Below, piece by piece: positions 45,693 to 55,725 of a stretch of 64,000 bases of DNA. The position numbers were made by a program, and so were the translations under genes. The stretch comes from Myxococcales bacterium (GTDB lineage: Bacteria; Myxococcota_A; Polyangia; Polyangiales; Houyiibacteriaceae): NCBI GenBank assembly GCA_029862185.1, contig JAOTXX010000002.1, positions 62,001 through 126,000 on the forward strand. The letters are read 5' to 3'. A model generated the notes under the pieces. It did not search any database and was not told the origin of the DNA. It saw only the letters and a list, made by a program, of their open reading frames with translations. Position 1 is the stretch's first letter, and every line of letters begins with the position of its first letter.

Positions 45693-47358
45693 TCGCCGCC
45701 TCCGCGCCCGTAGTGGGAAGCGGCACTCGACCGAGAACGCAGGAGCGATAGGCTTCACGGCTTGGCCAGACGTTTGCGACGATGCGCTCTACCGAGGCCT
45801 GGCCGAGCGGTTGGCCATTGACCGTCGCCGCCCGTTGCGCGAGGGCGCGAAGAGCCGCGCTCATGGGGTCTTGGCCGCCATGTTGCAGAGCAGCGAGGGC
45901 GTCTTCGAAAAGCGATGCGGCACGGGCATCGGCGAGCACTGCGGGCACTGCGCGGACTACGTACGAACCCTCTCCGAGCTCGGACCAGTCGAAGCCCAGG
46001 GAGCGAAGTACGGTCTCGTGGCACCCGATTGCGGCCTTGGCCGACGCCGCGAGCTCGAGTCGATCGGGAAAGAGCAGGTTCTGCCGGGCGACGGCGCCAG
46101 CCTCGGTAGCTTCACGAAGCGCGTCGTAGCGAACGAGGCCATCCGCGCGCTCGCGATCGAGAATCAGGATCTCATCCCGAGTCTCGCAAATCAAAACGCG
46201 GTCACGAACATGTGCGACGAGTCGAAGCCCGTTTGGACTCTTCGGTTCGTACTCGGCGACCGGTTGCGCGACGCCGGGTGCAGTCGAGGACCCACCCCCG
46301 CCGGCGGCCGCGACCCCGGCGTCCCGCAACGGCCCCAATGCGCCAATGCGCGCTTCCCAGTATGCGTCGCTGGCAGGTGCAGCGGAAAGCCGGGCCGCGA
46401 TCATCCTGGTCACGAGATCGACGAGCTGAGCGGCCCGTTTGAAGCGCACTTCCGTCTTCTGCGGATGTGCATTGACGTCGACGTCTTCGGGCGCGAGCCG
46501 AAGCGAAACCACTCCGCGTGGATAGTGGCCTGGTGACAGCCGATCTCCATATGCAAACGCGATTGCACGGGCGAGCCGGCGGTCGTTCACAGGCCGGCCG
46601 TTGACGAAGAGAAAGAGGTGCCTAGCCCCCGCGCGGGCGTGCTCGGCGGCGGCGAGGACTGCATCGAGGGCCACGCCGTCCCGTTCGGCATGGATCTCCT
46701 CCAGAGCAAGGTCGCCGAAGACCTGGTAGGCGCGTTCCGCGAGGCTGCTCGTCGGCAGGTATTGCCGCGCGGTTCGGCCCTCCGAGGTGACGACCAAGCG
46801 CAGCTCGGGATGGCTCAAGGCGAGGCGCTGACAAACCTCGAAAATACGCGAAGTTTCAGTCTGACGCGCTCGAAGAAACTTCTTTCTTGCCGGAACATTG
46901 TAAAAGAGGTCATTCACCTCCACCGTCGTCCCCGGTGGACATCCCGCCGGCGAGACGTCTCGCAGCTCCCCGCCTTCGACCAGGATTTGGGTCCCCTCGA
47001 CGGTATCCTTCAAGCGGCTTCGAATCGTCATTCTGGAGACCGACCCGATCGAGGGAAGCGCCTCTCCTCGGAAGCCCAGCGTGGAGACGCGAACCAGGTC
47101 GTCGAAGGACGCGATCTTGCTGGTGGCGTGTCGATGGACACTCAGGGTCACATCCTCCGCGGACATTCCGATCCCGTCATCCGTCACGCGAACCCGCGCA
47201 CGTCCGCCATCTTCCACTGACACGGTAATCGAGCTCGCTCGGGCATCGATCGCGTTCTCGAGCAGCTCTTTCACCAGGTTCGCGGGCCGCTCGATGACCT
47301 CGCCAGCGGCGATCTGGTCGATCAGCGTATCGTCGAGCAATCGTACGGTCGGAGCCAC
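45685..47358 (-). CDS. mutL: DNA mismatch repair protein MutL, without endonuclease motif
   Basis: A 557-residue GHKL ATPase. Motifs are NLVKELLENAIDA, RVTDDGIGM, GFRGEALPSIGSVS and NGRPVNDRRL. The C-terminal dimerisation domain lacks the DQHAxxExxxxE motif: the matching region reads ILDRERADGLVRYDAL. The second zinc-type motif is absent as well. It therefore resembles non-endonucleolytic MutL of E. coli type, which needs MutH-like or other nicking. It heads the 47358-39966 run and is divergent from the kinase gene. Confidence 0.94.
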   Translation of the reverse strand: MAPTVRLLDDTLIDQIAAGEVIERPANLVKELLENAIDARASSITVSVEDGGRARVRVTDDGIGMSAEDVTLSVHRHATSKIASFDDLVRVSTLGFRGEALPSIGSVSRMTIRSRLKDTVEGTQILVEGGELRDVSPAGCPPGTTVEVNDLFYNVPARKKFLRARQTETSRIFEVCQRLALSHPELRLVVTSEGRTARQYLPTSSLAERAYQVFGDLALEEIHAERDGVALDAVLAAAEHARAGARHLFLFVNGRPVNDRRLARAIAFAYGDRLSPGHYPRGVVSLRLAPEDVDVNAHPQKTEVRFKRAAQLVDLVTRMIAARLSAAPASDAYWEARIGALGPLRDAGVAAAGGGGSSTAPGVAQPVAEYEPKSPNGLRLVAHVRDRVLICETRDEILILDRERADGLVRYDALREATEAGAVARQNLLFPDRLELAASAKAAIGCHETVLRSLGFDWSELGEGSYVVRAVPAVLADARAASLFEDALAALQHGGQDPMSAALRALAQRAATVNGQPLGQASVERIVANVWPSREAYRSCVLGRVPLPTTGAEAAID

Positions 47359-47420
47359 GGCCTGCGCGTATCAAAGCTGGTTTCGATTGGCAACGCGGGC
47401 CTGCGAATTCCGCCCCTTCG

Positions 47421-47450
47421 TTGACCCTCCATTAATCGCAATGCTACCGT
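47421..47450 (+). promoter_or_regulatory. Possible sigma-70-type promoter of the kinase-mutS2 unit
   Basis: TTGACC (47421-47426) and TACCGT (47445-47450) are separated by 18 bases, 33 bp upstream of the ATG at 47484. The -10 match is poor. It lies in the divergent mutL/kinase spacer. Confidence 0.3.
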
Positions 47451-47483
47451 GTTTTGTGGGGAGTTAATAGAGAATTCACCAAG

Positions 47484-49061
47484 ATGAAGGTATGTCCCGC
47501 CTGCAGAATCGACTACGGCGGCGGAGAGGTGTTCTGTCCGGTCGACGCGACGCGTCTAATCACGACGTCGCAGATGAGCGCCAGCCCCCTCGACCCGAAC
47601 GATCCCCTGATCGGCAACGTGCTTGCCGGTCGCTATCTGGTGAAGAGCCGGATCGGCGAGGGCGGGATGGGTTTGGTCTACGAAGGCCTGCATCGGGACA
47701 TCGACAAGCGGGTGGCGATCAAGGTCCTTCGCGATGACTTGTCCCGTCGCCCCGAGGTCGTTGCGCGCTTCCGTCAGGAAGCCAGAAGCGCATCGCGCAT
47801 CGGGCACGAGAACATCGTCGACATCTTCGACTTCGGAGAGACCAGGCGCGGCGCCAGTTACTTCGTCATGGAGTTCCTGGATGGCGAGGACCTCGGCAAC
47901 GTCTTAGGCAAGAAGGCGACCATCGAAGCGGATCGCGCCTGCGACATCGTCCTGCAGTGCTGCCGGGCGCTTTCCGCGACGCACGCCAAGGGCATTGTCC
48001 ACCGAGACATCAAGCCCGAGAACATCTTTCTGACGCAACGCGACGGTATCGACGACTTCGTCAAGATCGTCGATTTTGGCATCGCGAAGATGAGCGACAT
48101 CGAGACCGACGGGGCGCCAGGGCGAAAGCTCACCAAGACGGGGATGATCTTCGGCACCCCCGAATACATGTCGCCCGAGCAAGCGGGGGGTCGGGAGCTG
48201 GACCATCGGGTCGATGTGTACGCCCTCGGCATCATTCTCTACGAATGTCTCGCGGGCCGCGTGCCGTTCGAGGGCGATACGTTCATGGGGATCCTCACCC
48301 AGCACCTGACCGCGGACGCGCCTGCCATCGACGAGGTGAATCCGCACGCCGAGGTAAGCCAGGAGCTCGAGCTCGTGATCCGAAAGGCGCTCGCGAAGAG
48401 TCCTGACGACCGCTACCAAGACACCGAGGAGCTCGCCGAGGCCGTCGCCTGTGCTCTCGATGGCCGCCTGAGCCGCGCGACGCGACGGACCCCACCCTCG
48501 GTCCTCGGCGCGCCGCTGACGAGTGAGCTCGACTCAGTGCCAAGGCGGAAGACCTCATCTTGGGTTTGGGTAGCGGCGGTGATGGGTGCAGCTGGCCTTC
48601 TCGTATGGTCCGCGCTCGGTTCGCGTTCCGGCCCGGGGAGCGAGGCGGAGGCAAGCGCGGTTCCATTCGAGCCTCAGCAACAACCCGTCGCGGAAGCCCC
48701 GGACGCCGTCGAGGAGACGCCGCCGATTCCCGAAGCGGAGCCGGAGCCGATGTGGGTGAACGTTCATGTTGCGAGCGACCCCGCAGGCGCCAGCGTTTTG
48801 TACGAAGGCGGCTCGGAGGCCTGTGCCTCGACGCCGTGCACGCTAGAGGTCTTGCGGGGTACGACGCTGGTGCTTCATGCAAAGCTTGGTACACGGAGGG
48901 GACGCACCGCGATCACCCCGAGCCAAGAGGAAACCGTTTTGATCGAGCTCCACGCCCCGAAGAGGCCTGCCGCAAAGCCTCGCAGCGCCCAGGTTCCCAA
49001 GCGCAAGCGCGAGGCCCCAGCCCGTTCCTCGGACCTCAAGGTTCCCGAGTGGGCTCAGTGA
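47484..49061 (+). CDS. Hanks-type Ser/Thr protein kinase with zinc ribbon and extracytoplasmic PEGA-like domain
   Basis: A 525-residue protein. N-terminal zinc ribbon (CPAC..., then CPVD), kinase domain about 51-330 with GEGGMG loop, VAIKVL Lys (K80), HRDIKPEN (173-180) and DFGIAK (197-202). A transmembrane segment near 358-376 is followed by a Pro/Glu-rich linker and a PEGA-like domain (VHVASDPAGASVLYEG). The start at 47484 is chosen over a TTG at 47454 because the zinc ribbon begins here. It overlaps mutS2 by GTGA. Confidence 0.92.
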   Translation: MKVCPACRIDYGGGEVFCPVDATRLITTSQMSASPLDPNDPLIGNVLAGRYLVKSRIGEGGMGLVYEGLHRDIDKRVAIKVLRDDLSRRPEVVARFRQEARSASRIGHENIVDIFDFGETRRGASYFVMEFLDGEDLGNVLGKKATIEADRACDIVLQCCRALSATHAKGIVHRDIKPENIFLTQRDGIDDFVKIVDFGIAKMSDIETDGAPGRKLTKTGMIFGTPEYMSPEQAGGRELDHRVDVYALGIILYECLAGRVPFEGDTFMGILTQHLTADAPAIDEVNPHAEVSQELELVIRKALAKSPDDRYQDTEELAEAVACALDGRLSRATRRTPPSVLGAPLTSELDSVPRRKTSSWVWVAAVMGAAGLLVWSALGSRSGPGSEAEASAVPFEPQQQPVAEAPDAVEETPPIPEAEPEPMWVNVHVASDPAGASVLYEGGSEACASTPCTLEVLRGTTLVLHAKLGTRRGRTAITPSQEETVLIELHAPKRPAAKPRSAQVPKRKREAPARSSDLKVPEWAQ

Positions 49062-51436
49062 ATGAGGCCGAGCGAAAGACGCTAGCCGATCTCGAGTGGG
49101 ACCAGGTAGAGCGGGCGGTCGCGGAGCGATGCCGAGGTCCGCTGGGCGAAGGCCTTTCCTTGAAGCTCGCCAACTCCTTCGACGAGACCGAACGCGCCAT
49201 CGCCGAAGCCAAGGAAGCATGGGCGCTCCTCGCCAGAGATGAGCCGCTTCCGCTCGACGGCATTTGCGAAATCGAAACCTCCCTGCAGCATCTGGAGCGG
49301 GAAGGAGTCCTCGACGGCAGCGCGCTCAAAGATGTCCGAATGACGCTGCGCGCGGCTGGGGCGCTGCGACGCTTTCTCGGCCAGCGCAAAGATCGCGTTC
49401 CGAACCTGTATCGCGCGTGCGCGATCGATCCCACGCTGGATGGCCTCGAAGAAGAGGTCGGGATGTCGATCGGCGATGACGGGACGATTCTCGACTCGGC
49501 GAGCGCCGAGCTCGCGCGTCTACGCGAAGAGGCCGGAAACCTCCGAGCTCGGATCATTCGAAAGCTCGAAGACCTGATCCAGAAACGAAGCGCGATCCTG
49601 CAGGACTCGTTCCACACGATTCGCGAAGGACGCTACGTGCTCCCGGTTCGTGCCGATGCACACGAGCGTTTCCACGGGATCGTCCATGGCTCGAGCGCCA
49701 GCGGCGCGACGATCTTCGTGGAGCCTCGCGAGCTGGTCGAGCGTGGCAACCGGCTCAAGATGGCTCAGGCCGAGCTTGAACGCGAAGAACGGAGAATCCT
49801 CGCCGCGCTTTCCGACTTGGTTCGCCAATACGTGCCCCAGCTCCGCGCTGCTGCCGAAGCGCTCGATCATGCGGACCTGCGGGGCGCCAGCGCCAAGCTT
49901 GCAGTCGATCTGCGTGCGGAGTTCGTGGAGCTCTCGGCCGAGCCACGAATCTCCTTGCGCGAGGCCCGCCATCCGCTGCTCGTTCTGCGAGGCATCGAGG
50001 TTATCTCAAACGACATCGATCTTGCGGGCGGCGAGGCGCTGGTGATCTCGGGGCCCAATGCTGGCGGCAAGACGGTCGCGCTCAAGATGCTCGGCCTGGC
50101 GGCGCTCATGACTCGAGCCGGGCTTCCGGTCCCGGTGGCAGAGGGGAGCGTTTGTGGGTTCTTTGCGCCGGTGCTCGCGGCTGTGGGCGACGAGCAAAGT
50201 CTCGCGCGTAGCCTTTCGACGTTTTCCGCCCACCTGGTCACGCTCAGGACCGTGCTCGAACAGGCGAACGAACGTGTCCTGGTCCTTCTCGATGAGCTCG
50301 CGGGTGCGACCGATCCGGAAGCTGGCGCGGCCTTAGCGTGCGCTATCGTATCCACACTGGTCGAACGGGGCGCGGCCGTTGCCGTCACGACCCACTACGA
50401 AGCCCTAAAGGCTCTAGCAGCCGAGCGCGACGAGATGCACAACGCCGCGGTGGGCTTCGACTTCGACGAGATGGCGCCCACCTTCCGGTTGAGGATGGGC
50501 GTGCCGGGCGGCTCCAACGCGCTCGAAGTCGCGCGACGTTTTGGGATTCCCTCCGGCGTGGTCGATGCCGCGCGCATTGCGCTGCCGGAGCATTCGCGGA
50601 GCTTCGAGACCCTCGTCGCCAAGCTCGACACAGCGACCAAGGCGGCGCTGGAGGAGCAAGCGGCCCTTCAACACGAACGCGCGGAAGTCAGCGAGGAGCG
50701 TGCGAAGCTGGACATGCGTCGCCAAAAGCTCGCGGCGCGCGAAGCGAAGGGGCTCAGCAGGGAAGCCCAGAAGCTCGTCGACCAGCTGAAAGACCTTCAT
50801 CGCCGCCTCGAACAAGCCAAGAAATCACTTCGCGAGCGCGCTGAAGTCGAGTCGGTTGCCGCAGCTTCTGCGGTCTCGAGCGACGCCGCCGAGCTTCTTG
50901 GCGATATCGATCGTCGCCGCGCGTCGCTCGAGCCGAAGCCAGTCGAAACTGCGGAGCTGGATCTCGAAGCGGTCCGAGTTGGGGATCGCGTCTGGGTCGA
51001 GCGGCTTCGAAGCGCGGCCGAGGTCGTCGAAGGGCCGGCGCGCGGGAAGGTTCGCGTCGCCGCGGGCATGATGAAGCTCTGGGTCGACCTCGATGATCTC
51101 CGCGGGCTCAAGCAAAGCGCTGGGCGAGCACCCAAGGAGACCGCACCGGTGACCGGCACGCAGCCAAGAGCGCAGCGCAGCGTTCGAACGAGCGACAATA
51201 CACTCGATGTGCGCGGCCTTCGGCCGGACGACGCGGTCTCGTTGGCCGAGACGTTTCTCGACCGCATGTACGGCGCGGCGGAGTCGAACGCGTTCATCGT
51301 GCACGGAGTCGGCAGCGGCGCGCTCCGAACAGCGATCCACGAACACCTGGCCCGCGATGCCGCTTACGTCGAAGGATTTCGGCAGGCGACCCAAGAGGAA
51401 GGCGGGCCGCAAGTGACCGTCGTCTCGCTCAAGTAG
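49058..51436 (+). CDS. mutS2: MutS2 DNA/ribosome-associated ATPase with Smr domain
   Basis: A 792-residue protein from a GTG overlapping the kinase stop. It has the MutS lever and ATPase domains with Walker A SGPNAGGKT (331-339) and Walker B LLDELAGATDP, then a coiled coil (about 540-620) and a C-terminal Smr domain with LDVRGLRPDDA and IVHGVGSGALR. It lacks the mismatch-recognition domain, as is normal for MutS2. Roles include suppression of recombination and rescue of collided ribosomes. The frame upstream of 49058 overlaps the kinase gene. Confidence 0.93.
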   Translation: MNEAERKTLADLEWDQVERAVAERCRGPLGEGLSLKLANSFDETERAIAEAKEAWALLARDEPLPLDGICEIETSLQHLEREGVLDGSALKDVRMTLRAAGALRRFLGQRKDRVPNLYRACAIDPTLDGLEEEVGMSIGDDGTILDSASAELARLREEAGNLRARIIRKLEDLIQKRSAILQDSFHTIREGRYVLPVRADAHERFHGIVHGSSASGATIFVEPRELVERGNRLKMAQAELEREERRILAALSDLVRQYVPQLRAAAEALDHADLRGASAKLAVDLRAEFVELSAEPRISLREARHPLLVLRGIEVISNDIDLAGGEALVISGPNAGGKTVALKMLGLAALMTRAGLPVPVAEGSVCGFFAPVLAAVGDEQSLARSLSTFSAHLVTLRTVLEQANERVLVLLDELAGATDPEAGAALACAIVSTLVERGAAVAVTTHYEALKALAAERDEMHNAAVGFDFDEMAPTFRLRMGVPGGSNALEVARRFGIPSGVVDAARIALPEHSRSFETLVAKLDTATKAALEEQAALQHERAEVSEERAKLDMRRQKLAAREAKGLSREAQKLVDQLKDLHRRLEQAKKSLRERAEVESVAAASAVSSDAAELLGDIDRRRASLEPKPVETAELDLEAVRVGDRVWVERLRSAAEVVEGPARGKVRVAAGMMKLWVDLDDLRGLKQSAGRAPKETAPVTGTQPRAQRSVRTSDNTLDVRGLRPDDAVSLAETFLDRMYGAAESNAFIVHGVGSGALRTAIHEHLARDAAYVEGFRQATQEEGGPQVTVVSLK

Positions 51437-51439
51437 GGC

Positions 51440-52300
51440 TCAGGCGTTCGCGCTCTGCGGCTCGCCTTCGTTCCTGCGGGGCTTTACCGCGAAGTGCCAC
51501 ACCGCAACGCCAACGCAGACCATGGCAATCGAGGACCATTGGGCAGGCGTGAGCCCAGCGTATCGGACATCTCCGCCCTCGAGCGGGGTCGCGCGGAGAA
51601 AGTCGAGGAAGAACCGAACGGGGGCGTAGAGGAGCGGGAGGAGCACGCAATAGAAGCCGACCGGGCGGCGCTTTCGACGTTCGAGCCAGATGAACAGGCC
51701 AATGATCAGCAACGAGAAGATCACCTCGTACAGGCCGAGATCGTGGCGCGGCTGATAGGGCGGGGCGCCAAAACGGTAGTCCGAGACGGCCAATGCGAAT
51801 TCGGTGACCTTGCCCGGATGATCGTGGACGACGAAGCAACCCACACGCCCGAACAACCAACCGAACGGCAAACCAAAGCAAACCGCATTGGCGTACGGCA
51901 GGAGATCCATCTTCTTGCGGTACTTCCAAATGAAGCAGCCGAGAATGCCGCCGAAGAAACCGCCGTACGATGAGAGGCCGAGCCAGGTCGAGAAGAGCAG
52001 AGAGGGATCGCGTAGGATCTCCATGAACGTGTCCCGCTCGTAGAACAGGCCGTTCAGAAAGTAGCCGAGGATGAATCCGGTCACCACCGCATAGGTCACC
52101 AGGTCGCCAGTGGCCACCGGGTCCAGCTCGTTGCGCCTTGCGAATCGGCCGGCGACCCATGCGCCGAGGAGCACGCCGGTTGCGACGAGAACGCCGAACG
52201 GCTGAATCGACAAAGTGTCTCCCAAAACCGGAACGGAGAACGGCAGCGGGATGTCCCAAGACTCGAGGCGAAACCAAGGAATGAACAGCAGGGCGTGCAT
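51440..52300 (-). CDS. Prolipoprotein diacylglyceryl transferase-like protein (Lgt variant)
   Basis: A 286-residue multispan membrane protein. The organisation and segments such as IQPFGVLVATGVLLGAWVA, GFILGYFLNGL, GGFFGGILGCF and FGRVGCFVVHDHPG identify the Lgt family. Compared with the Lgt signature GRxGNFxNxE, both Asn and the Glu are replaced, and SFHGG reads LSSYGG. It may be the deltaproteobacterial variant of the enzyme or a paralogue with altered activity. The ATG at 52300 is preferred to one at 52324. It converges on mutS2, three bases apart. Confidence 0.75.
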   Translation of the reverse strand: MHALLFIPWFRLESWDIPLPFSVPVLGDTLSIQPFGVLVATGVLLGAWVAGRFARRNELDPVATGDLVTYAVVTGFILGYFLNGLFYERDTFMEILRDPSLLFSTWLGLSSYGGFFGGILGCFIWKYRKKMDLLPYANAVCFGLPFGWLFGRVGCFVVHDHPGKVTEFALAVSDYRFGAPPYQPRHDLGLYEVIFSLLIIGLFIWLERRKRRPVGFYCVLLPLLYAPVRFFLDFLRATPLEGGDVRYAGLTPAQWSSIAMVCVGVAVWHFAVKPRRNEGEPQSANA

Positions 52301-52315
52301 GGCGGCCGAGCCTAG

Positions 52316-53650
<1,335 letters not shown>

Positions 53651-53672
53651 TGGCCAGTTGCGGATTGGGGCA

Positions 53673-54815
53673 TCAGCCCGCGGCAAAGCGCAAGGCGGAT
53701 TCGGTGTCGTACTGGCCCGCGCGGAACGCGTAGTCGCCGAGAACTCGCCGCAGCGCATCGACGTTCGTGGCGAACGGCTCGACGCGTAATTCGGCCAGCA
53801 TGCGGTCCATCGAGAGCAGCGCGCTGTGGCGAACTGGCTCGTGGGTGCTGAGCTTCGCGATTAGCGGACGGTCGTCTGCCGGCAGGGGCAGCCCCACCGT
53901 GGCGGACGAGGTTGCGCGAACCCGGCCCTGGGGCGCCGGCGAAACGGCGTAGAGCGAGACGACCGCGTCGTCTTGGTCGAGCGCCAAGATGGACGCGTCG
54001 AGCGCGTGACCGCGGGGCGTTAGCGTTTCGAGCTCTTCGGGGATCGGCTCGCCCGAGGCGATTCGAAGCTGCAGCGCGACCAGGTCGACCCCAGTGACCA
54101 TTTCGATGAGCGTGTGGTGCCTGGGTAGGCCGATCGTCACGTCAGACACCCAAGACAGGCCTGATGGATCGATGTGAAACCGAACCTCCAAGAGCCCTGC
54201 ATAGCGAAGCTCGGCCGCAAGACGTCGAGCGCTCTCGAAGAGGGACATCCGAAACGCCTCCCCGTCCATGCGAAAGAGCAGGTCGGGTGAAGGGGTTTCG
54301 TGGATCAGCGTCTGCTCGGAGGCCGTAAGGCTGCGGTCGTATTCGACGATCGCGACGGTGGCTCCGTGAGAGTCGGCTGCAACCATGACGCCGACTTCGC
54401 GAGGCCGTGACGAGTCCTCGCGGTCGTGGAGCGTACGAATCTGTGCCCTCTCGGCGGCTGCTTGGACGGTTGCCTGGTCGGCCAGAGCGCCGAGAACGTC
54501 GAGGTCGGTGCCGACGACCGCCACATCGGCCATTTCGGCGGCGCTCGCGAGCTCGAACATCTCGGGCTGGCCTTGGTAGCCGAGGTGGGCCGCATCGGCG
54601 CCTGCCTGCTCGAGGATCGCAGGCAGCTGTTCGGTTGGAATGCCCTGAGCCTCGTCGAAGTCGATTTCGATGCTCCGATCCGCCGCCTCGATGTGCCGGC
54701 TGGCCGGTTCGTCCTTGGGAGCGACGACGACCGATTCGACGCCCAACCGACGGCACGTCCGAGCGACGCGGGTCGCCGCTTCTCCACGGCGGAGGATCAG
54801 TACTTTTTCGAACAC
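53673..54815 (-). CDS. Degenerate biotin carboxylase-like protein
   Basis: A 380-residue protein that aligns along its length with biotin carboxylase: N-terminal KVLILRRGEAATRVARTCRR, PREVGVMVAADSHGATVAI, HETPSPDL and LIEMVTGVDLVALQLRIASG. The segment holding the glycine-rich ATP-grasp loop, roughly 75-85 residues, is missing between about 125 and 140. The ExNxR catalytic cluster is replaced by SDVTIGLPRHH. It can hardly bind ATP or carboxylate biotin, so a structural or regulatory role is more likely. The reading frame is clean, so it is not a fresh pseudogene. It stands alone on the minus strand. Confidence 0.75.
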   Translation of the reverse strand: MFEKVLILRRGEAATRVARTCRRLGVESVVVAPKDEPASRHIEAADRSIEIDFDEAQGIPTEQLPAILEQAGADAAHLGYQGQPEMFELASAAEMADVAVVGTDLDVLGALADQATVQAAAERAQIRTLHDREDSSRPREVGVMVAADSHGATVAIVEYDRSLTASEQTLIHETPSPDLLFRMDGEAFRMSLFESARRLAAELRYAGLLEVRFHIDPSGLSWVSDVTIGLPRHHTLIEMVTGVDLVALQLRIASGEPIPEELETLTPRGHALDASILALDQDDAVVSLYAVSPAPQGRVRATSSATVGLPLPADDRPLIAKLSTHEPVRHSALLSMDRMLAELRVEPFATNVDALRRVLGDYAFRAGQYDTESALRFAAG

Positions 54816-54898
54816 CCGCGGAGCATAGCAAGCGGCCCGCCTTGGGCACCCCGCCTTCCGACTTGACCCAATCGGAGGCGGGAGACAGTAGCCAAGCG

Positions 54899-55342
54899 AT
54901 GCCCGTATGGCTCCGCACTCGTGGCTTGGAACGACGCCCGGTTCGTCACGCCGATCTTCGGTGGCGTGCCGAAGCCATGCTCGAGGCCCTCGGCTTACCC
55001 GACGCAGAGCTTTCGATTCTGCTTTGCGACGACGCGACGATCTGCGAGCTCAACCGCCAGTACCGGAAGAAGAACCGCGCAACCGACGTGTTGGCATTCC
55101 CGATGCACGAGGGCCCCGGGCCGCAAACGACCCCAGGGCTCCTCGGCGATGTGGTGATCTCCGTGCCTACGGCGAGCCGCCAGGCCGCGGAGCACGATCG
55201 CGCGATCGTGCACGAGGTGACGTTTTTGTTGGCGCATGGCCTCCTCCACCTCCTGGGCCACGATCACGCCAGTACGCGCGAAGAGCGTGAGATGATGGCC
55301 CGGACCGAGGCTCTGATGGCCGCCGTAGAGGCCGCGCGTTAA
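54899..55342 (+). CDS. ybeY: Endoribonuclease YbeY
   Basis: A 147-residue metalloprotein needed for 16S rRNA 3' maturation and ribosome quality control. The zinc motif HGLLHLLGHDH is perfect (H3XH5XH), preceded by KKNRATDVLAFPM and LLGDVVISV. The ATG at 54899 is used; longer in-frame starts run over the opposite strand gene only. No phoH-like gene, a usual neighbour, is present. Confidence 0.95.
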   Translation: MPVWLRTRGLERRPVRHADLRWRAEAMLEALGLPDAELSILLCDDATICELNRQYRKKNRATDVLAFPMHEGPGPQTTPGLLGDVVISVPTASRQAAEHDRAIVHEVTFLLAHGLLHLLGHDHASTREEREMMARTEALMAAVEAAR

Positions 55343-55618
55343 CCCTTTGCGCCTGTGGAAAACCGGCCTCGAGCGCTACCGATGGTGGCCCCCATTCTTA
55401 GTGGATGCCTTCGTTTTGACTGCTATCCAACCGAAACCAGAGCAGATTTTGCCGCGTGGTTGGCGTCCGGCAAAGCGGAGCGCTGCCGTCCGATCACTTG
55501 TGGACGGGCTGTGGGAAAGCGTCCTTGCCGAGAGGGCCTCGTTCTGTCGAGCGGGGTCACGCGCGGTCCGGGATCGATTAACCCCAAGAAATTTGTTTGC
55601 GAAACCGCACAAAGACCC

Positions 55619-55647
55619 TTGTCAGCAAGGAAAAGCACAGGCATAGA
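55619..55647 (+). promoter_or_regulatory. Probable sigma-70 promoter of the HU-family gene
   Basis: TTGTCA (55619-55624) and CATAGA (55642-55647) are 17 bases apart, optimal spacing. Transcription would start near 55654 and give a leader of about 70 nt before the ATG at 55726. Confidence 0.45.
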
Positions 55648-55656
55648 TGGCCCGTT

Positions 55657-55704
55657 CCTGCCTGGGGCTTTCTTTTGGGGGCCTTTTTGAACAAAAGGGG
55701 CAGG
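55657..55704 (+). promoter_or_regulatory. Leader stem-loop before the HU-family gene
   Basis: CCTGCC (55657-55662) pairs with GGCAGG (55699-55704), and within it CCTTTTTG pairs with CAAAAGG with one bulge. A strong Shine-Dalgarno AGGAGGG (55715-55721) follows five bases before the ATG. The element could affect leader stability or translation. Confidence 0.35.
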
Positions 55705-55725
55705 TCACAGAGTTAGGAGGGAACT

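Larger units (their letters stand above)
55343..55725. other. Intergenic region upstream of the HU-family gene
   Basis: About 380 bp without a convincing gene. It carries a likely promoter and a leader stem-loop for the downstream HU-family gene. Several short frames cross it on both strands, none with a good ribosome site or recognisable protein. TGTGG occurs three times (TGTGGAAAA, TGTGGACGG, TGTGGGAAA) but no DnaA-box cluster is formed. Confidence 0.5.

Noticed and set aside
55343..55620. Possible DnaA-box cluster (three TGTGG motifs)
   Set aside because: None matches TTATCCACA closely, the spacing is irregular, and no dnaA or dnaN is nearby.
55355..55690. 111-residue frame in the intergenic region before the HU gene
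   Set aside because: It overlaps the likely promoter and leader hairpin, lacks a ribosome site and has no recognisable fold.
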